From: Rhodosorus marinus
Taxonomy: Eukaryota > Rhodophyta > Stylonematophyceae > Stylonematales > Stylonemataceae
DNA: 64,000 nt
Reading direction: 5' to 3'
Assembly (NCBI GenBank): GCA_029953675.1
Contig: JAMWBK010000005.1
Location: forward strand, 744,001 to 808,000
Shown here: positions 9,320-21,404 of the stretch, piece by piece
Position numbering within the stretch: the stretch's first letter is position 1
Layout: the number at the start of each line of letters is the position of its first letter
Notes under the pieces: generated by a model
What the model was told of the DNA's origin: nothing
Databases searched by the model: none
The model's input: only the letters and a program-made list of their open reading frames with translations
Position numbers and translations under genes: made by a program

Positions 9320-11488
9320 TTAGGTCGCTCGGGGAACTTTCCTCTTATATCGGATTGTGGTGGGACCCTTTGGTCCTACTACCAAGGCCTCCTGCGATCA
9401 TTAGAAATGTTCCGATAGCGCAGCTCACGCGTGAGACCTCACGCACGAATAGCATTATTATCTCATCAGCGAACTTACATAGTTGGGTACATTCATCTCT
9501 CCAACAGGCTCAAGGTCGAAGTCTCGCAGCAGAACACTCCTACAAAAGGCAGAGATCATCAGAACCAATAGAGCTAGAGAAAACGCCCATTCCGCAGAAA
9601 CTTACCAGATAGCTTTCACCTGTAGAAATGCGAACTGCTCTCCCATACAGCTGTGACGGCCCCCACCGAATCCCATGAACGTCAACCTCGCCTTCTTGTC
9701 CTCCACTCGTGGCTCAGCGAATCGGTCTCTGCCGTGCGTAAATTCAAAGCGAATGAGCTTCCAATGCACAACTACACATGAATCAGTAACTCTGCTGTTG
9801 AATGTGACTTACGGATCAAACTCGTTCGGCTTTGCCCAAAGCGAGGGCAAGCGTCCAGTCACTGCAGGAGACATAAACAAGTAGTCACCCTTCGGTATGC
9901 TCATTCCCTTGTACGTCCTTTCATTCTCCACTTGACGCATCAAGAAGATCAGTGGCGGGTACATGCGGAGCACTTCCTTCATGACCCTGTGGAGAAGGTT
10001 CATCTGCATCAGGGCTTCGTAATTGAGTTGCCCATCTTGCCTAAATCGATTGAAACGAGCTCCGTCAGGAAAGTGATGTAGGCTAATGCAATTGCCCTTC
10101 AAAAGCTGGGGCAGAAAGAGCCGCAAAGTCAAGTATTGCCCACCCTTTTAGTGCATTCTGTTGCTCTTCCACAACACGGGATAGGAGGTCCTTGTCCCTT
10201 ATGAGGTGGAGACCGATCCAAGTTGACGTAATGGACGATGTGTGTTGTCCACCAAAAATAGCAGCTATCAGCAGACCCTGTGGAAGGAGTTGTTCCGAAA
10301 AGTTATAAACCTCCGCCAAGCTCTAAGCGAAGCTAGCAATCAGCTGTGATGGAGTCATACCACAATGGTAAAATCATCGCAGGAGGAGCCATCAGTTCTC
10401 CTCGCCTGCATAAACACCTGAAGGAGGTCGTCGCCTACTATTCCTGTCTCTCTACGCTTGCTAATGACCTTCTGGAAGAGCTTTTGCAAATCTTTACGTG
10501 CCTGATCTCGTTTTCGATGAGCTGAGGTGGGCAGATTCGGCACGAACAAAGATAGAACTTGCATTCCTTGATCCAGAATGTGAATCAGCTCAGCGGCCTG
10601 CGGACAAGATTGAACCAGTTCAATTTTTAACCTGCCTGCTTGTCTGGACAACGGCAAGCTCGTTCGTGTCATTCGTTCGATAGCAGACCTCTTCAAACAT
10701 GTCCTCGCGTACTTCGGGCCCAAGGAGACATCGGGATGCAGTCATCAAAATCAATCTCGCCAGCTCGTCGAACAAATCCACCTCCCCCTCATTGCCCCAC
10801 TTGGCGAAGAAGCTTTCGCTCTCATTCACCATATGCGGAACGTAACCTTTCAACTTTGTGATTCGCAGACCTAATCGTCCAGATCTCACCTGTGAGTACA
10901 ACGGTTGGAAAAAAAAACAACACCGCAGGAGGGAGCGGCATACCACTGCCAAGCATCTTGAACTGGAAATACCTCTCGTCGAGGTCTGCATCGTAGACTA
11001 CTCCTGGTCCGAACACAGGCACCGTAAAGCGGTAGATATCTTTAACGTCCACATCGGTGTCCTTGCTTAGCAAGCTCACTTCATGTGCACTCGGGCTGAG
11101 AAGGAACGTGAATCGCTTGCTCGCCATCTGTGCACAAGAAATCGATCGGCAGACTCACGATCAGCTACCACGACTTGTTGACGCGATTGTAAACTTCACG
11201 TACGTTAATGGTAAAACAGTCACCGAGCGAGTTATGGCCTCGGGTGACCATGTCGAGCGGCGCTTTCGCAAATGCAAGGGCATTGCCAATCAGGGGCAAC
11301 CCTTCCGCATACAGCGGTGGCAGGACCTTACCACCCTTTCCGGACGGCACTTGATTGAACGCGAGTACCACTACAATAGAAAGACTGAGAAACGCCACTA
11401 CCACCCATCCGACCGCCTCAGTGTCCCCTTGTATCGCCTTCTCAGCGGTTCCAAGGAGAACCCCCTGAACATCCTCCAAGACTCCCAT
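9320..11488 (-). CDS. CYP51: Sterol 14-alpha demethylase, cytochrome P450 CYP51
   Basis: About eight exons run from the ATG at 11488 to a stop at 9320. Exon 1 encodes a membrane anchor (residues about 25-45, VGWVVVAFLSLSIVVVLAFN) and the proline hinge. CYP51 hallmarks follow: YRFTVPVFGPGVVYDAD (B'-helix region), LILMTASRCLLGPEVR, the I-helix AAIFGGQHTSSITSTW with the GQHTS typical of CYP51, the ExxR motif EVLRMYPPL, and the heme loop FMGFGGGRHSCMG with the Cys ligand (exon near 9618-9720). The C-terminal exons end with VGPKGPTTIRYKRK, as in plant and algal CYP51. The enzyme removes the 14-alpha methyl group of sterol precursors in the ER using a P450 reductase. No catalytic residue is missing. 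The upstream region is G/T-rich on the sense strand. Confidence 0.93.
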
Positions 11489-13025
11489 TCGTACTCTTTA
11501 TCCCCAACCCTCTGGCTGCTCTTCTTCACTCCAAAAGTAAACAACTAAACCAGTCACATCCGAATAAAAAACTCTGCCCACTCACTATCACTACTCGATT
11601 CCCAACTCTCCATTCAATTCTATCCCTACCCCCAAATTCACCACCATCAACAGTTTCGTTTTCCCTCCCCCACCGAACTCCACCGAACTCCACCCTCTTC
11701 CTCTCCTCCCTACTCCCCCTCAACCACAACAAGTAAACAATCTTCTCAAAAATGAACCATTCCCGCGATTCAGCGACCACATATCTAACTTCACCCCCCC
11801 TTCAAAAAATAAAGCAAACAGATCTAATCAGAATCACGTTAATTTTTGAACCAAATTCCGTGTTTGATGAAAGCAAATTTAATCCCCCCACAATTGATGA
11901 CGCGATGGGGTGATTTTTAATAGAATTATGTTTGCCAACCTGGTCGATGATAAAGGCCAGTGTTCCAAACATCCAGTTTTTCTTTTATTATTGTACAGGT
12001 TTAATGTTTGGGGAAACGGAGGGGGTCGAAATGCTGATGGATTACAAGGATCTATTCATCAATGCGAAGTATTTCAACATGCAATTAGAATTATTGAAAA
12101 ATAATCGCGGATATTTTCATGTGAAAGTTTTGAGTAGCCTTAACTTTGTTTGAAACCAAGTGTTTTCGTGAGTAGCTGGCTGACTTATTGATAATTATTA
12201 ATATCTTTGATGATATTTTAGTAGTTTTTTAGAATTTCGCGATCAAAATTTAGATGCCGATGTTGCATAAATGCTTTGAAAGAAGAAATATATTCACTGG
12301 ATAGTCTATACTTAGATAAACAGGTCCTGATTTTGAAATGATTTGGCGTTTAACCTCTTCGACGTGTGGCGAGCAATTGGAGGGTGCAAAATTCTCTCGA
12401 AGAACTTGAAGAAAAAAAGAAGGAAAGTCTCACCGCGAAAACCTTCGCAGAGGCAAACTCTCGTACTCAGTTTTTAGATGTGCATTCAAATATTGGTTAA
12501 CGTGGTCTAGCGGTAATTCGATGTCCTAAAAATACATTATTCGTGCGCAAACACATTTTTACATATTGTATAAAATATTTGTTATTATGCGGCCAAGAGA
12601 ACTTCCTCTACAGCTAAAATTTCTCAAATAAACGGTAAATAACCTATATATGGACTCAATATAACGATACATATAGTGGTAAACAAGTATTAACAGTCCA
12701 GCCGGTCCAAAAGTCGCCGAGCGACTCGGAAAGGAAAATTACGTCCTATATAGAGGTTAAACTGTAATATTTGGGTGCAAAAGTTTTCAGATAATACTAA
12801 CCTGAAAAATGTATTGTTTATATAGTATGTTAATCATGTATTAAGATGCTCAGGACAAGGGCTTTAGACGAAGATTTCAGCTTCTGATGGGGATGGCCAT
12901 TGCCGGAGATTTTAGCTGACTGGAGGTTGGACCGGGTTTGGGTCGGTTCGGGGAGGTTTTAGCATAGTCTCTATACCTTGATGGACATAATTTAGTTTTG
13001 TGCTTCTGTTTACTGGCTTGTTAGA
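11489..13025. other. Divergent promoter region of CYP51 and threonine deaminase
   Basis: Bases 11530-11800 are C/A-rich on the plus strand (G/T-rich in the sense of CYP51). Bases 11800-12880 are AT-rich with only short ORFs (11910-12153). Bases 12880-13025 turn G/T-rich towards the plus-strand gene. No RNA gene or element was recognised. Confidence 0.45.
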
Positions 13026-15129
13026 TTGGTTTTGATTTTCAACTCGATGTCAGCGCTAGGGTTCCTCGGAGGTGTTGGCTCGTATGGACAACGCAAGGTT
13101 GGCAAGAAGCAGACATGTGAGAGACGAGTGGATTTGCCGAAATGTAGAGTCTCTGTTGACTCTTTAGGGTCAGGTTTGCAGAAGTCTGGCAATTTTGAGA
13201 AAAACAATGGCATTGGTGATGATTCTCCGCTGAATGAAAGCCGCTATTTGGAGAAGGTCTTGACTGCCCGGGTTTATGACGTCGCCATCGAGTCCGCTCT
13301 GGAAGATGCGCCGTTGCTCAGCGGTAGAGTGCAGAATAGAATTCTGCTGAAGCGGGAAGATACGCAGCCTGTATTCTCTTTTAAACTTCGTGGTGCGTAC
13401 AACATGATGGCGAAAACCCCATACAACGTCCTCAAAAATGGAGTCGTAGCGGCATCCGCTGGAAACCACGCACAGGTAAGTTTCCGCGTGTCCCAATTGT
13501 TGTAATTGCGATGCGATGGGTGCTGACGAAGGCGACCGCTTCCCGTCTTTTTGTAGGGTGTTGCGCTTGGTGCACAAACTCTTGGGGTCCCCGCAACAAT
13601 CGTGATGCCGAATGTAACCCCAGCTATCAAGGTTGAAGCAGTGAAAAGAAGGGGTGGCATTGCCATCCTTCACGGGAGAAACTTCGATGAGGCGAAGGCC
13701 AAGGCGGAAGAGATCTCTGAAGAGACCGGGGCGCTTTACGTCCCTCCTTTCGACCACCCCGAGGTCATTGCTGGTACGCTTAACGTAGAACTGCTCACAT
13801 GGCAGTATCTGGAAGAGGAATTTGATCAATACTAATTCAAGTTCTTATATTGCGGCGGGCTTCATTCAGGTCAAGGCACAATCGGGCTCGAGATTCTTAG
13901 GCAAAGATCAGATCACATAGACGCAATCTTTATTCCAATCGGCGGTGGAGGTCTCATCGCTGGTGTTGCGACGGTAGTGAAGAGACTTCGTCCGGAGATT
14001 AAGATTATAGGAGTTGAACCTTTTGAGGCAGACGCCATGAAGCGCAGCATCGATAAGGGGGAAAGGGTGAAGTTGAACAGAGTCGGGACCTTTGCTGATG
14101 GGGTAGCAGTGATTGAGGTTGGAGAGGAGACATTTCGGCTTTGCAAGGATTTGATAGATGAGATCGTGCTTGTTGATAGGGAAGAAATTTGTGCATCGAT
14201 CAAGGATATGTTCGAGGACACAAGATCTATTCTAGAGCCCTCCGGGGCGCTGAGTGTGGCGGGGGCGAAGCGGTACATTGAAGATAACGACGTAACTGAC
14301 CACACATATGTTGCGATAACGTCGGGAGCGAACATGAATTTCGATCGACTTCGGTATGTAAGCGAAATGGCCGAGATAGGCGAGCAACGAGAAGCCATTT
14401 TTGCCGTGAAAATTCCCGAGCGAGCCGGGTCCTTCAAGGAACTAATCCAGAACCTGAAGAATGCAAACATTACTGAGTTCAATTATCGATTCGCTTGCTA
14501 CGACGAGGCTAGCGTGTTCGTTGGGGTTGGTGTTTCCGGACCGAAGCACGCGAAGGATATTCTCGAAAGTTTGCAGTCGCATTATCAAACACTGGACCTG
14601 ACGCACGATGACATGACCAAGTTGCACATGCGACACCTGGTCGGTGCGTAGGATTCTTCCCTCGCGAGCGGAATAATCCAGTACATGCATGAGAAGCTTA
14701 CTCTTGTTTTTCTCAACATTGCACTGTGGCAGGTGGACGTACGAGTGAGATTGTCGACGAAGTACTTTATCGGTTCGAGTTTCCTGAAAGACCAGGCGCC
14801 CTGTTAGATTTCCTCTACAAACTCAAGTTCGACTGGAGCATAACTCTCTTCCACTATCGGAATCATGGGACAGATGTCGGGAGGGTTTTGGTTGGCGTTT
14901 CTGTTCCTGAGAGCGAGCGCTCCGAGTTCGGAGAGTTTCTGCAGTCCCTTAACGGTCTTGGGTAGGGATTGCGTTCCGCCGATGCCAATCGCTTGCCGCT
15001 GTGGACTCCCCGACTAATGGTACATTTTCACCCGTCGTTCTGCTCAGGTACAACTGGACTGATGAGACTAACAATGAGGCATACAAGCTTTTCCTAGGAA
15101 ACCAGAATGTAGAGCTCTGTCCAACTTGA
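13026..15129 (+). CDS. Threonine deaminase (biosynthetic threonine ammonia-lyase)
   Basis: Exons 13026-13475, 13557-13773, 13870-14643, 14733-14961 and 15048-15129 join in phase to about 583 residues. The PLP-fold domain shows SFKLRGAYN with the PLP lysine, SAGNHAQG, the phosphate-binding IGGGGLIAG and an EPSGALSVAG block. Two ACT-like regulatory modules follow (FAVKIPERAGSFKELIQ and FEFPERPGALLDFLYKL, then SLFHYR-like TLFHYRNHGTDVGRV). That is the long, isoleucine-regulated form (about 514 residues in E. coli IlvA). The first 70 or so residues lack negative charge early on and are rich in Gly, Ser, Lys and Arg, as expected for a plastid transit peptide. The enzyme makes 2-oxobutanoate, the first step to isoleucine. 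The start could instead be the Met at 13047. Confidence 0.93.
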
Positions 15130-16015
15130 ATATGGCGAGTGTTTTGATACCTTTGTTTATACTCAGCCAAACTAACCCAGGTCTACAACCCAGAAATGGT
15201 TCCTCGGAGCCTCAAATATCTCCGGAAGCCCAGGTGCGTGCTTCCGTTTACCTTGGCGTTTGAGAGGTTTCACTAATCTGTACATGGAAACTTGATTGAA
15301 ACGTGAGCGTAGTGATCCACGTCTGTCTAAAGTAACTATGAGAAAGAGCTTTCTCCTCGGAACCGGAACGCGAAGACCAAAACCTCATTACATCATCACT
15401 CGCCGGATCTCCGTTTTCGAGAACCTTTTGGGGGTTGTTTCCAACGTGCCAGGAGCTCTAGCTTAGGGCAGTCGATGATCTTACACCAGCTTGCGGTGGC
15501 AACAAGCACATCCACAACATCCAGCCGTCCAGACCCCTCCCGGCGAATCAGTTATTCTTGAATTCAATCAATACGTTTCGAAATCCACTGTTTTCATTGG
15601 AAACAGAACACCTTTTTGATTGATATAATATGATAATTGGTAAAAGATATTCTATATTGATTGTTTACCTACGATAATTGGTGAGTATATCTCATATTGA
15701 TTGAACTTGTGTAATCGTTGCGACTTCCCGTGGTATCTTCTTGTTTCACCTGAGAGAATGTATTCAAGGGCTAGCTACCCGGAGAGCGAACCCCGAGAGC
15801 GAGGAATCACAAACGAGGCAGAGAACGACTCTCAAGAATAACGGAGACTGAACTCCGCCAAAGGGCAAAATGAAGAAAGATTGGAACCGCGACTAGCGAT
15901 CAACTTCATTCCCGAGGTTCTCACATTTTTCGGGGAAGGGTTAGGAAGGCGGGAACCCGTTTGCTTTAGCTCTTTGAGTTTGACGACAAGGTGATGTGAA
16001 TAGGACGACCAAGGT
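15130..16015. other. Intergenic with a short direct repeat
   Basis: No coding signal was found. Around 15625-15715 there are two copies of GATAATTGGT followed by a diverged AT-rich tract ending in ATATTGATTG. The rest is unremarkable. Confidence 0.35.
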
Positions 16016-17136
16016 ATGATCAGATTAGAGAACGCGTCTGGGAGTGATAGCCTGGATAATGAGTTATCAAGAGCTGTGCGTCGAGGTTCTTCGGACGAGA
16101 ATAGTTCTCTTTTGAGTGGATCTCAGAGGACCCTACAAGCGGCGTTTACTGGTGATCGGATTACTTGTAAGGTGGCACATTGTTCTTAGGATTTTGTAAG
16201 GACTTTTAGCGCCTGTTTCGTTACCGCCATCACGGATGGTCGTGATGTTTTGGCTGGTCTTCTGAGGGGTGTTTTCGGTCAAGGGGTCTAAGAGCTAAGA
16301 GCACTGTTTGTCTCTGTTCCTCGCTCCTGCTTCCTGGCACAGCTCAGGATGGATCAGGTTTGATTGACCAAGCCTTCATTGCGAAGAGGAAGCGGAACAG
16401 GTTCACCTTTTGGTTGGGCAGAAATTTGTACCACAATGATGACTCCTGTTTGGAACCTGACGCAGAGCTTGCTAGGAGGACTGCCACTGAGTTGGCCGAG
16501 GCTACCAGTCGATTAGAGGTAGAAACAGAACGAAGTCTTAAAAGTCCGTTTGATTGAAAATTCTGCTGACCACTCTGACAAATCCATTCCCACCCCCGTT
16601 ACGGCGTGCAGAGGACTACTCTTCTTATTCTCTTGTTAACCCTCTTCGTCGACCCAGTGATTACCGCCGTCAAGCATGATTCTCTGGCTCGAGGATTTCA
16701 AGACTTATGGAGGTTCGGTGTTCTCGACACAATAGTCATCTACGTTCTCATCGGGCTTTTAGGAGAGCCGTTTAGAACGTGCGAGTCACTATTGACATCT
16801 GGTAGTCCGTACCTGGGTTAGTATTTCAATTCCAAGAACACGGGCGCTCGACTGCCGAAGATTCTGAATTTTCATCTCGTGTTTCTCCTTCCAGAGGAAT
16901 ACACTCAGGACGCAGAGCAATCCCTAACGCTCAGGACGGTTATCTCCCTTGTGCAGTCGTTCACAAAGTTTTTTTTTTACCTCAACAAATACTTCATCTT
17001 TCGTCTCTCTTCAACCTTCGGCAGAACGGTCGTGCGCTCTTCTCTTCTGGCTCTGAGAGTGGAATCCCTTGGGGACCTGCTGCCTATCGCCATGCCAGAG
17101 AGCTTTTCTGATATCGCAAACTTCATTCTCGCCTAG
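16016..17136 (+). CDS. Unrecognised multi-exon membrane protein
   Basis: Exons 16016-16171, 16348-16518, 16612-16801 and from 16895 on have good GT-AG borders and consistent phase, which is strong support for a real gene although I cannot name it. The N-terminal 110 residues are polar (Ser-, Glu- and Arg-rich, with KRKRNRFTFWLGRN). Exon 3 encodes two hydrophobic segments (TTLLILLLTLFVDPVITAV and FGVLDTIVIYVLIGLLGEPF). Exon 4 adds TLRTVISLVQ and a possible further segment to a stop at 17136. More introns may lie within exon 4, and an ORF at 17457-17600 (STRDFGKQIYLGVFSSISRQ) could belong to a later exon, so the 3' end is uncertain. A plastid or mitochondrial envelope protein would fit, but nothing proves this. 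Confidence 0.5.
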
Positions 17137-17992
17137 GAAAGTCACTTCAAATTAACATCGAAAGCCTTGCTTATGCCCGGATTCGCTCATCGCCTCGTTC
17201 GGTCCTCATTGTCATCCTGTAGCCGAATAGTATTGTTGGTCGGAATGGGGACCGTAGGCCAACCTGGCAATACATGTGGCTTGTCAAAAATTGTAGCTAG
17301 AGGAAATAAACACCAAGGGAATCGGAATGCGTTCTGCAACGAGGAAGGAATCGAGGCTCAATTCAAAGCGTCCGCTTTTGCTCGCATAGGTCTCAAAGCT
17401 TAAAAGTTCACGGTCACAACTCAAACTTCCTTCTATCATCTCGCTTTCTCTTTAGCTTCTGCCACAACAGAAACACCCGTCGTCAAGAACAGCAAATATA
17501 TGAGCACGAGGGACTTCGGAAAGCAGATTTACCTGGGGGTTTTCAGCTCGATCTCAAGGCAGCGTTTCACATCTGACGATTGATTTCAGGTTCTTCATCC
17601 TCGTTGTAGAGTACGGTCGATTCCGCTCCATGTTTACTTCATCCTCCTATTAAACCGTTCTCTCCCATCCACCGAGATGGACGGAGATTGATGCTCGTCG
17701 TTAAGTGCATGTAATAGTCTTTCAAATGGACAGTCTATAAATATATTTATGTGTGTATTTATTTTTAAATATGATAATAACACCGTAATGCCTATAGAGT
17801 AGAGATTTTACGTACTTGACGACTAACCTGAACTTACGACTTATGACTAGGATGAATTTATTTTGGTCTTATTGAAGACTCATGATCGATCACCGCCGTG
17901 GAGCAGCGATGCGTGGGATTGGGGAGGCGCAGAACTGTGCTGGTTGGAGGTGGTATAGAAGGAGTCTTGCTCTTTTGTGAACTATTAAATAC
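17137..17992. other. Possible 3' exons of the membrane gene, then AT-rich intergenic DNA
   Basis: Bases 17457-17640 read like coding sequence in one frame (an acceptor-like tract, then KNSKYMSTRDFGKQIYLG), but no clean exon chain could be built. Bases 17720-17830 are AT-rich and probably intergenic. Confidence 0.3.
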
Positions 17993-19051
17993 ATGGCCAG
18001 ATTTACTAGCCCCCGTGAGGGCTTTGTTCCGCTCTGTGGAACGCGACCATCGGTCTTGCGAGGGCCACGCGTCGTCTGCCCCAAGCGGGTGAGACCTGCG
18101 AGGAGATTTTCTAGGAGAGCGCAGATCGTCGCTCTGACTTGGGAGGAAGTGAAGACCTCCACAATGCTAGTGAATGTGTACTCTATTACGGATAAGGAAG
18201 GGTACCCAATCCTGCAGCCGGTAAGGACCGTCGCCCATGAGCTTTCCCTCTCACGGGACAATTTGCGCCTGGTTAACCATCTCTATGTGCCGGGTCGGGC
18301 CGTGATTATGTCGGAGTAGATGTATGGCCACGAGCGCCTAGTTGGCTCGCTGTATTTCTTGTCCTGCGAACAGGCCATGCTGACCAGAAAGTCGTTGACC
18401 GATAGTGGTGCTGAGTTTGGACAAGGAGCTCAGGTCGCTGTGATCCCGTTTCATGTTGCTTTTGAGAAAGTGATTGCCGATCCCATACCAACTGAAGATA
18501 CGGATGACGAAGGAAGAGAAGTTTACCTTATCTTTCGGTTCGTTCCAGATCTCGGCGAGGTAAGACAGGTTGTGAAAAACCAATGGCAGCTTTCGGACTA
18601 CTCACGGAGTGGAGTTCACCAACTTCTGGCTGAACAGCTTCAGGTCGCGAAAACGATGATGGAAAAGGATGGCGTGGATACGGAAAATCTCCCAGAGGTT
18701 CCAGTGTTCTACTCTGCCAAGGAAGCGGACAAAGCCGGGACTGTGTTCCTTTCGCACGAGGACTGCATCAAGAACATACAGGAGACGGAATCAAAACAGG
18801 ATGCTGGCATGGAGTCGGTTGTCCTCGCAGACTTACCCGAACTACTGACGGAAGCGAATCAGGTACGTTTGTGTAGGGCTAGTGATCGTCATCCTTGCGG
18901 AGCGTGACAATATCTAATCGTCATCTTCCTGACTTTTCAGGTCGCTGTTGTACCCTCCACCTACAACAAGATGTTTGTCGACCAGGTGTTCTCCGAGGCA
19001 GGCATGGAAGGATTCGGCAATGATAGTCAAGGAGGAAATGTTGAACATTAA
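17993..19051 (+). CDS. Tic22-like plastid protein import component
   Basis: Exons 17993-18220, 18335-18862 and 18941-19051 give 288 residues. The Arg- and Ser-rich first 55 residues resemble a transit peptide. Then come the Tic22 family blocks: VNVYSITDKEGYPILQP (compare PVFTVTNxxGxP), RLVGSLYFLSCEQA (compare VGLFFFSxxDA), VAVIPFHVAFEKV, and FRFVPDLGEVRQVV followed by VPVFYSAKE. Tic22 proteins act in the intermembrane space of the plastid envelope as chaperones for imported preproteins. An apparent in-frame stop at 18317 lies inside the first intron and is removed by GTAAGG at 18221 and an AG at 18333-18334, which restore the family alignment. This gene is the best evidence in the window for a plastid. 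Confidence 0.8.
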
Positions 19052-19574
19052 AAACAAAAGCCTTCTGCACAAGAATGAAAGCTTTCTTCGTGAATGATTA
19101 TGCCCTCCACAATTCTTTCATCCCAGGATCAAGTCCTGTCGTTTGCGGGTAAAGTTCACTCTGTTGTTGACAGCAACACAATCCATCGGTTAAAAATGTT
19201 CCATGCCGCCGCATGATCGGTTTCCGAAAGGGATGGTCACACTCGGTTCCGGCCTGGAGGCCATCGCAAACCACAGTCGAAATTTCCAGATCAATGGAGA
19301 CATTGAGTATTAGTATTGAAACCGAATCAATTTATCTTGAGAGTAAACCAGAATACATTGGAAGATGGCTAGTTCAGGAGACTCTCCCCACATCTGGAAC
19401 ATGTGCAGCGCGGATGATGAGAAACTGGTGTCGGGAAACGCACTCTAGCGCTTCTGACCACTCGAGGGTTTCAAAGACGACGACCTGATGTCGAGGCTAG
19501 GATTTGTTCTTACAGGATTCTGGACAACCGCCAAGGGATCCAACTCGGCAGAAAAGAGGTGTGCTCAGAGAAAG
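19052..19574. other. Intergenic
   Basis: A 91-codon ORF at 19213-19488 has no family resemblance. Nothing else was seen between the Tic22-like and HDDC2 genes. Confidence 0.35.
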
Positions 19575-20489
19575 ATGGATCCCAAGACACAAGTCGACGC
19601 GGAAGGAGCGTTAAATCTTTTCTTTCTCTGTTCAAAACTGAAAGTGCGTAGTTGGGGGATCGTAAACCATACTTACGAGTTGTTCCAGGGCCTAAGTCGG
19701 ATTGTTCCATTTTAAAACACGTAGGAAACTAAGAGGACTGGCTGGATCAACAATGGAGTGGCAAATCCTGAGTCGATATCCGACCACATGCACAGGATGG
19801 CCATCATCTCGATGGTTGTGGGGGACTCACCTGAAGTTCGAGGGAGGTGAGACGTGCTCTCTCCGTGCTTTGCCTCCAGTGGCTCCCGCTGAATTCGAAA
19901 TATACGGATCTTCTTCTTTCGGATCGAATCCAAAAGACTCGCGAAGATGGCCTGCGTCCACGATCTAGCAGAAGCCGTGATTGGTGACATCACCCCGGAT
20001 GACGGGGTTTCTGACGAGGAGAAACACCGCCGGGAGGAATCCGCAATGCGCGATATAAGAGATGAGTACCTGGGTGGCTCTGATATTGGTAATCAGATGG
20101 AAAGACACACCCGATAGTATGGTTTGTCAAGGAGCTTAAGTACCAGATTCAACCTCCCTCGTTTAGGCCGCGAACTCTACGACCTCTGGCTCGAATACGA
20201 CAAAGGAGAGAGCCAGGACGCGCAGATTATGAAGCAAATTGACAAGTTTGAGATGATTGTACAGGCATACGAGTATGAGCTTGGTATGTGAAGAAGCACC
20301 CGAATTGTGTCAGTGTTGTTCTTTAGTTTCGATGGTCTGAGCAAACTGATTCAACTATGCATTGGTACAGCACAAGGAAAGAACCTTTCACAGTTCTTCG
20401 AGTCTACAAAAAACTCGTTTACAACAGAGCCATTTACGACGTGGGTGGAGATCTTACGAAAACGACACGAGGAGGTTCTGAAGAAATGA
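19575..20489 (+). CDS. HDDC2/YfbR-type 5'-deoxynucleotidase (HD domain)
   Basis: Five exons (19575-19643, 19725-19846, 19937-20088, 20167-20283, 20371-20489) join to 192 residues, close to human HDDC2 (204). Family blocks follow in order: LKETKRTGWINNGVANPES, SDHMHRMAIISMVVGD, MACVHDLAEAVIGDITP, EEKHRREESAM, ELYDLWLEYDKGES, KQIDKFEMIVQAYEYE, and LSQFFESTKNSF. The HD metal site is complete: His of SDHMHR, His-Asp of CVHD, and Asp of QIDKFEM. The enzyme hydrolyses 5'-deoxynucleoside monophosphates with a divalent metal and probably takes part in nucleotide salvage. No long single ORF marks this gene because the exons are short. Confidence 0.9.
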
Positions 20490-20582
20490 CACAAATGCAC
20501 CGTGGTCAGACGGCCTCTGTACATCAGCGACGCCCTCTCTGGCCAGGGAGGTTGATATTCTTAGGACATGCGGACATAGCGT

Positions 20583-21404
20583 CTACACTGGTTGCTGTGG
20601 TTGTGGCGAGCTCTCCTTGTTGGGTTTAGCGATGATCAGGTGCGTGGTTCCGAGATGAAAGGTCTTTTTATCCTTCACGGTGGAGCCGCTTTCTTCGACC
20701 AATTTGTCAATGTCGCGATTGTAGATGCATCCCCATTTGTCATAGTGCTTCTGGGCGTAAACGGCTTGCAAGTTGCGGAGAACCTCAAATGAACTCGCGC
20801 CGTGCTCCAGGAGAAGAATCGTTCCATCGTCCTTGCACACCCTTTGCATCTCCTTCAGTTGCTTCTCAGGGTGATCAACACTGCACAAGCCAAATGTCCC
20901 GACCACAGTGTCGAAAGAATTGTCTGGATAGTTCAAGTTCTCAGCGTCTTGAACTTCGAACTTGAAGATCTCCCCTTTCTCCTTTGTGCGAAGCTTGTTC
21001 GCTTTTTCCTGGGCTGTTTGAACCATTGCGACGGAAGAGTCCGTGAACGTGACATCGCATTCAGGCTTATAGTACTTGAAGTTTCTTCCAGTCCCCCCGG
21101 CGACCTCCAACACGCGCCCTTCCGCCTTGGAAACCAGCCAGTACCGCATCAGCCCCAGCAGCATCAACCGCTCATCGGCTGAAATCGAGGCGTCGTATTT
21201 CCCGGCAAGATCTTGATATAGAAGTTTTTTATCTTTCTTTGACGTCCTCATTTCCACCGGCGGCACGTTCTCCCCCTCACGGCTCTTCCTCCACAGGAAG
21301 AAAGATCCTACGCCCGCGGCATACGGGAGAAAAAAAAGCCCGGCCTTGAGGAACACCATCCAAGTATATGTACAAGTAATAGATCGATTCAAGTAGAATC
21401 GCAA
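20583..21404 (-). CDS. Membrane-anchored SAM methyltransferase, Oms1/METTL7-like
   Basis: This is an intronless ORF of 273 residues. An N-terminal hydrophobic segment (residues about 15-38) follows a basic start, then a class I methyltransferase domain: motif I VLEVAGGTGRNFKYY, motif II acidic residue in VTFTDSSVAMVQTAQ, FKVQDAENL-like EVQDAENLNYPDNSFDTVV, and LLLEHGASSFEVL. The layout matches yeast mitochondrial Oms1 and animal METTL7 proteins. The substrate is unknown. The 5' end could be the Met at 21358 (MVFLKAGLFFLPYAAG), which would place the anchor at the very start. The absence of introns is unusual for this window. Confidence 0.75.
   Translation of the reverse strand: MRFYLNRSITCTYTWMVFLKAGLFFLPYAAGVGSFFLWRKSREGENVPPVEMRTSKKDKKLLYQDLAGKYDASISADERLMLLGLMRYWLVSKAEGRVLEVAGGTGRNFKYYKPECDVTFTDSSVAMVQTAQEKANKLRTKEKGEIFKFEVQDAENLNYPDNSFDTVVGTFGLCSVDHPEKQLKEMQRVCKDDGTILLLEHGASSFEVLRNLQAVYAQKHYDKWGCIYNRDIDKLVEESGSTVKDKKTFHLGTTHLIIAKPNKESSPQPQQPV

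Noticed and set aside
13170-14482. Long minus-strand ORFs (219 and 189 codons)
   Set aside because: They lie opposite the threonine deaminase exons, whose domains and splice phases are clear, and have no family features.
18317-18319. In-frame stop suggesting a broken Tic22-like gene
   Set aside because: It falls within a phase-0 GT-AG intron whose removal restores the family alignment.
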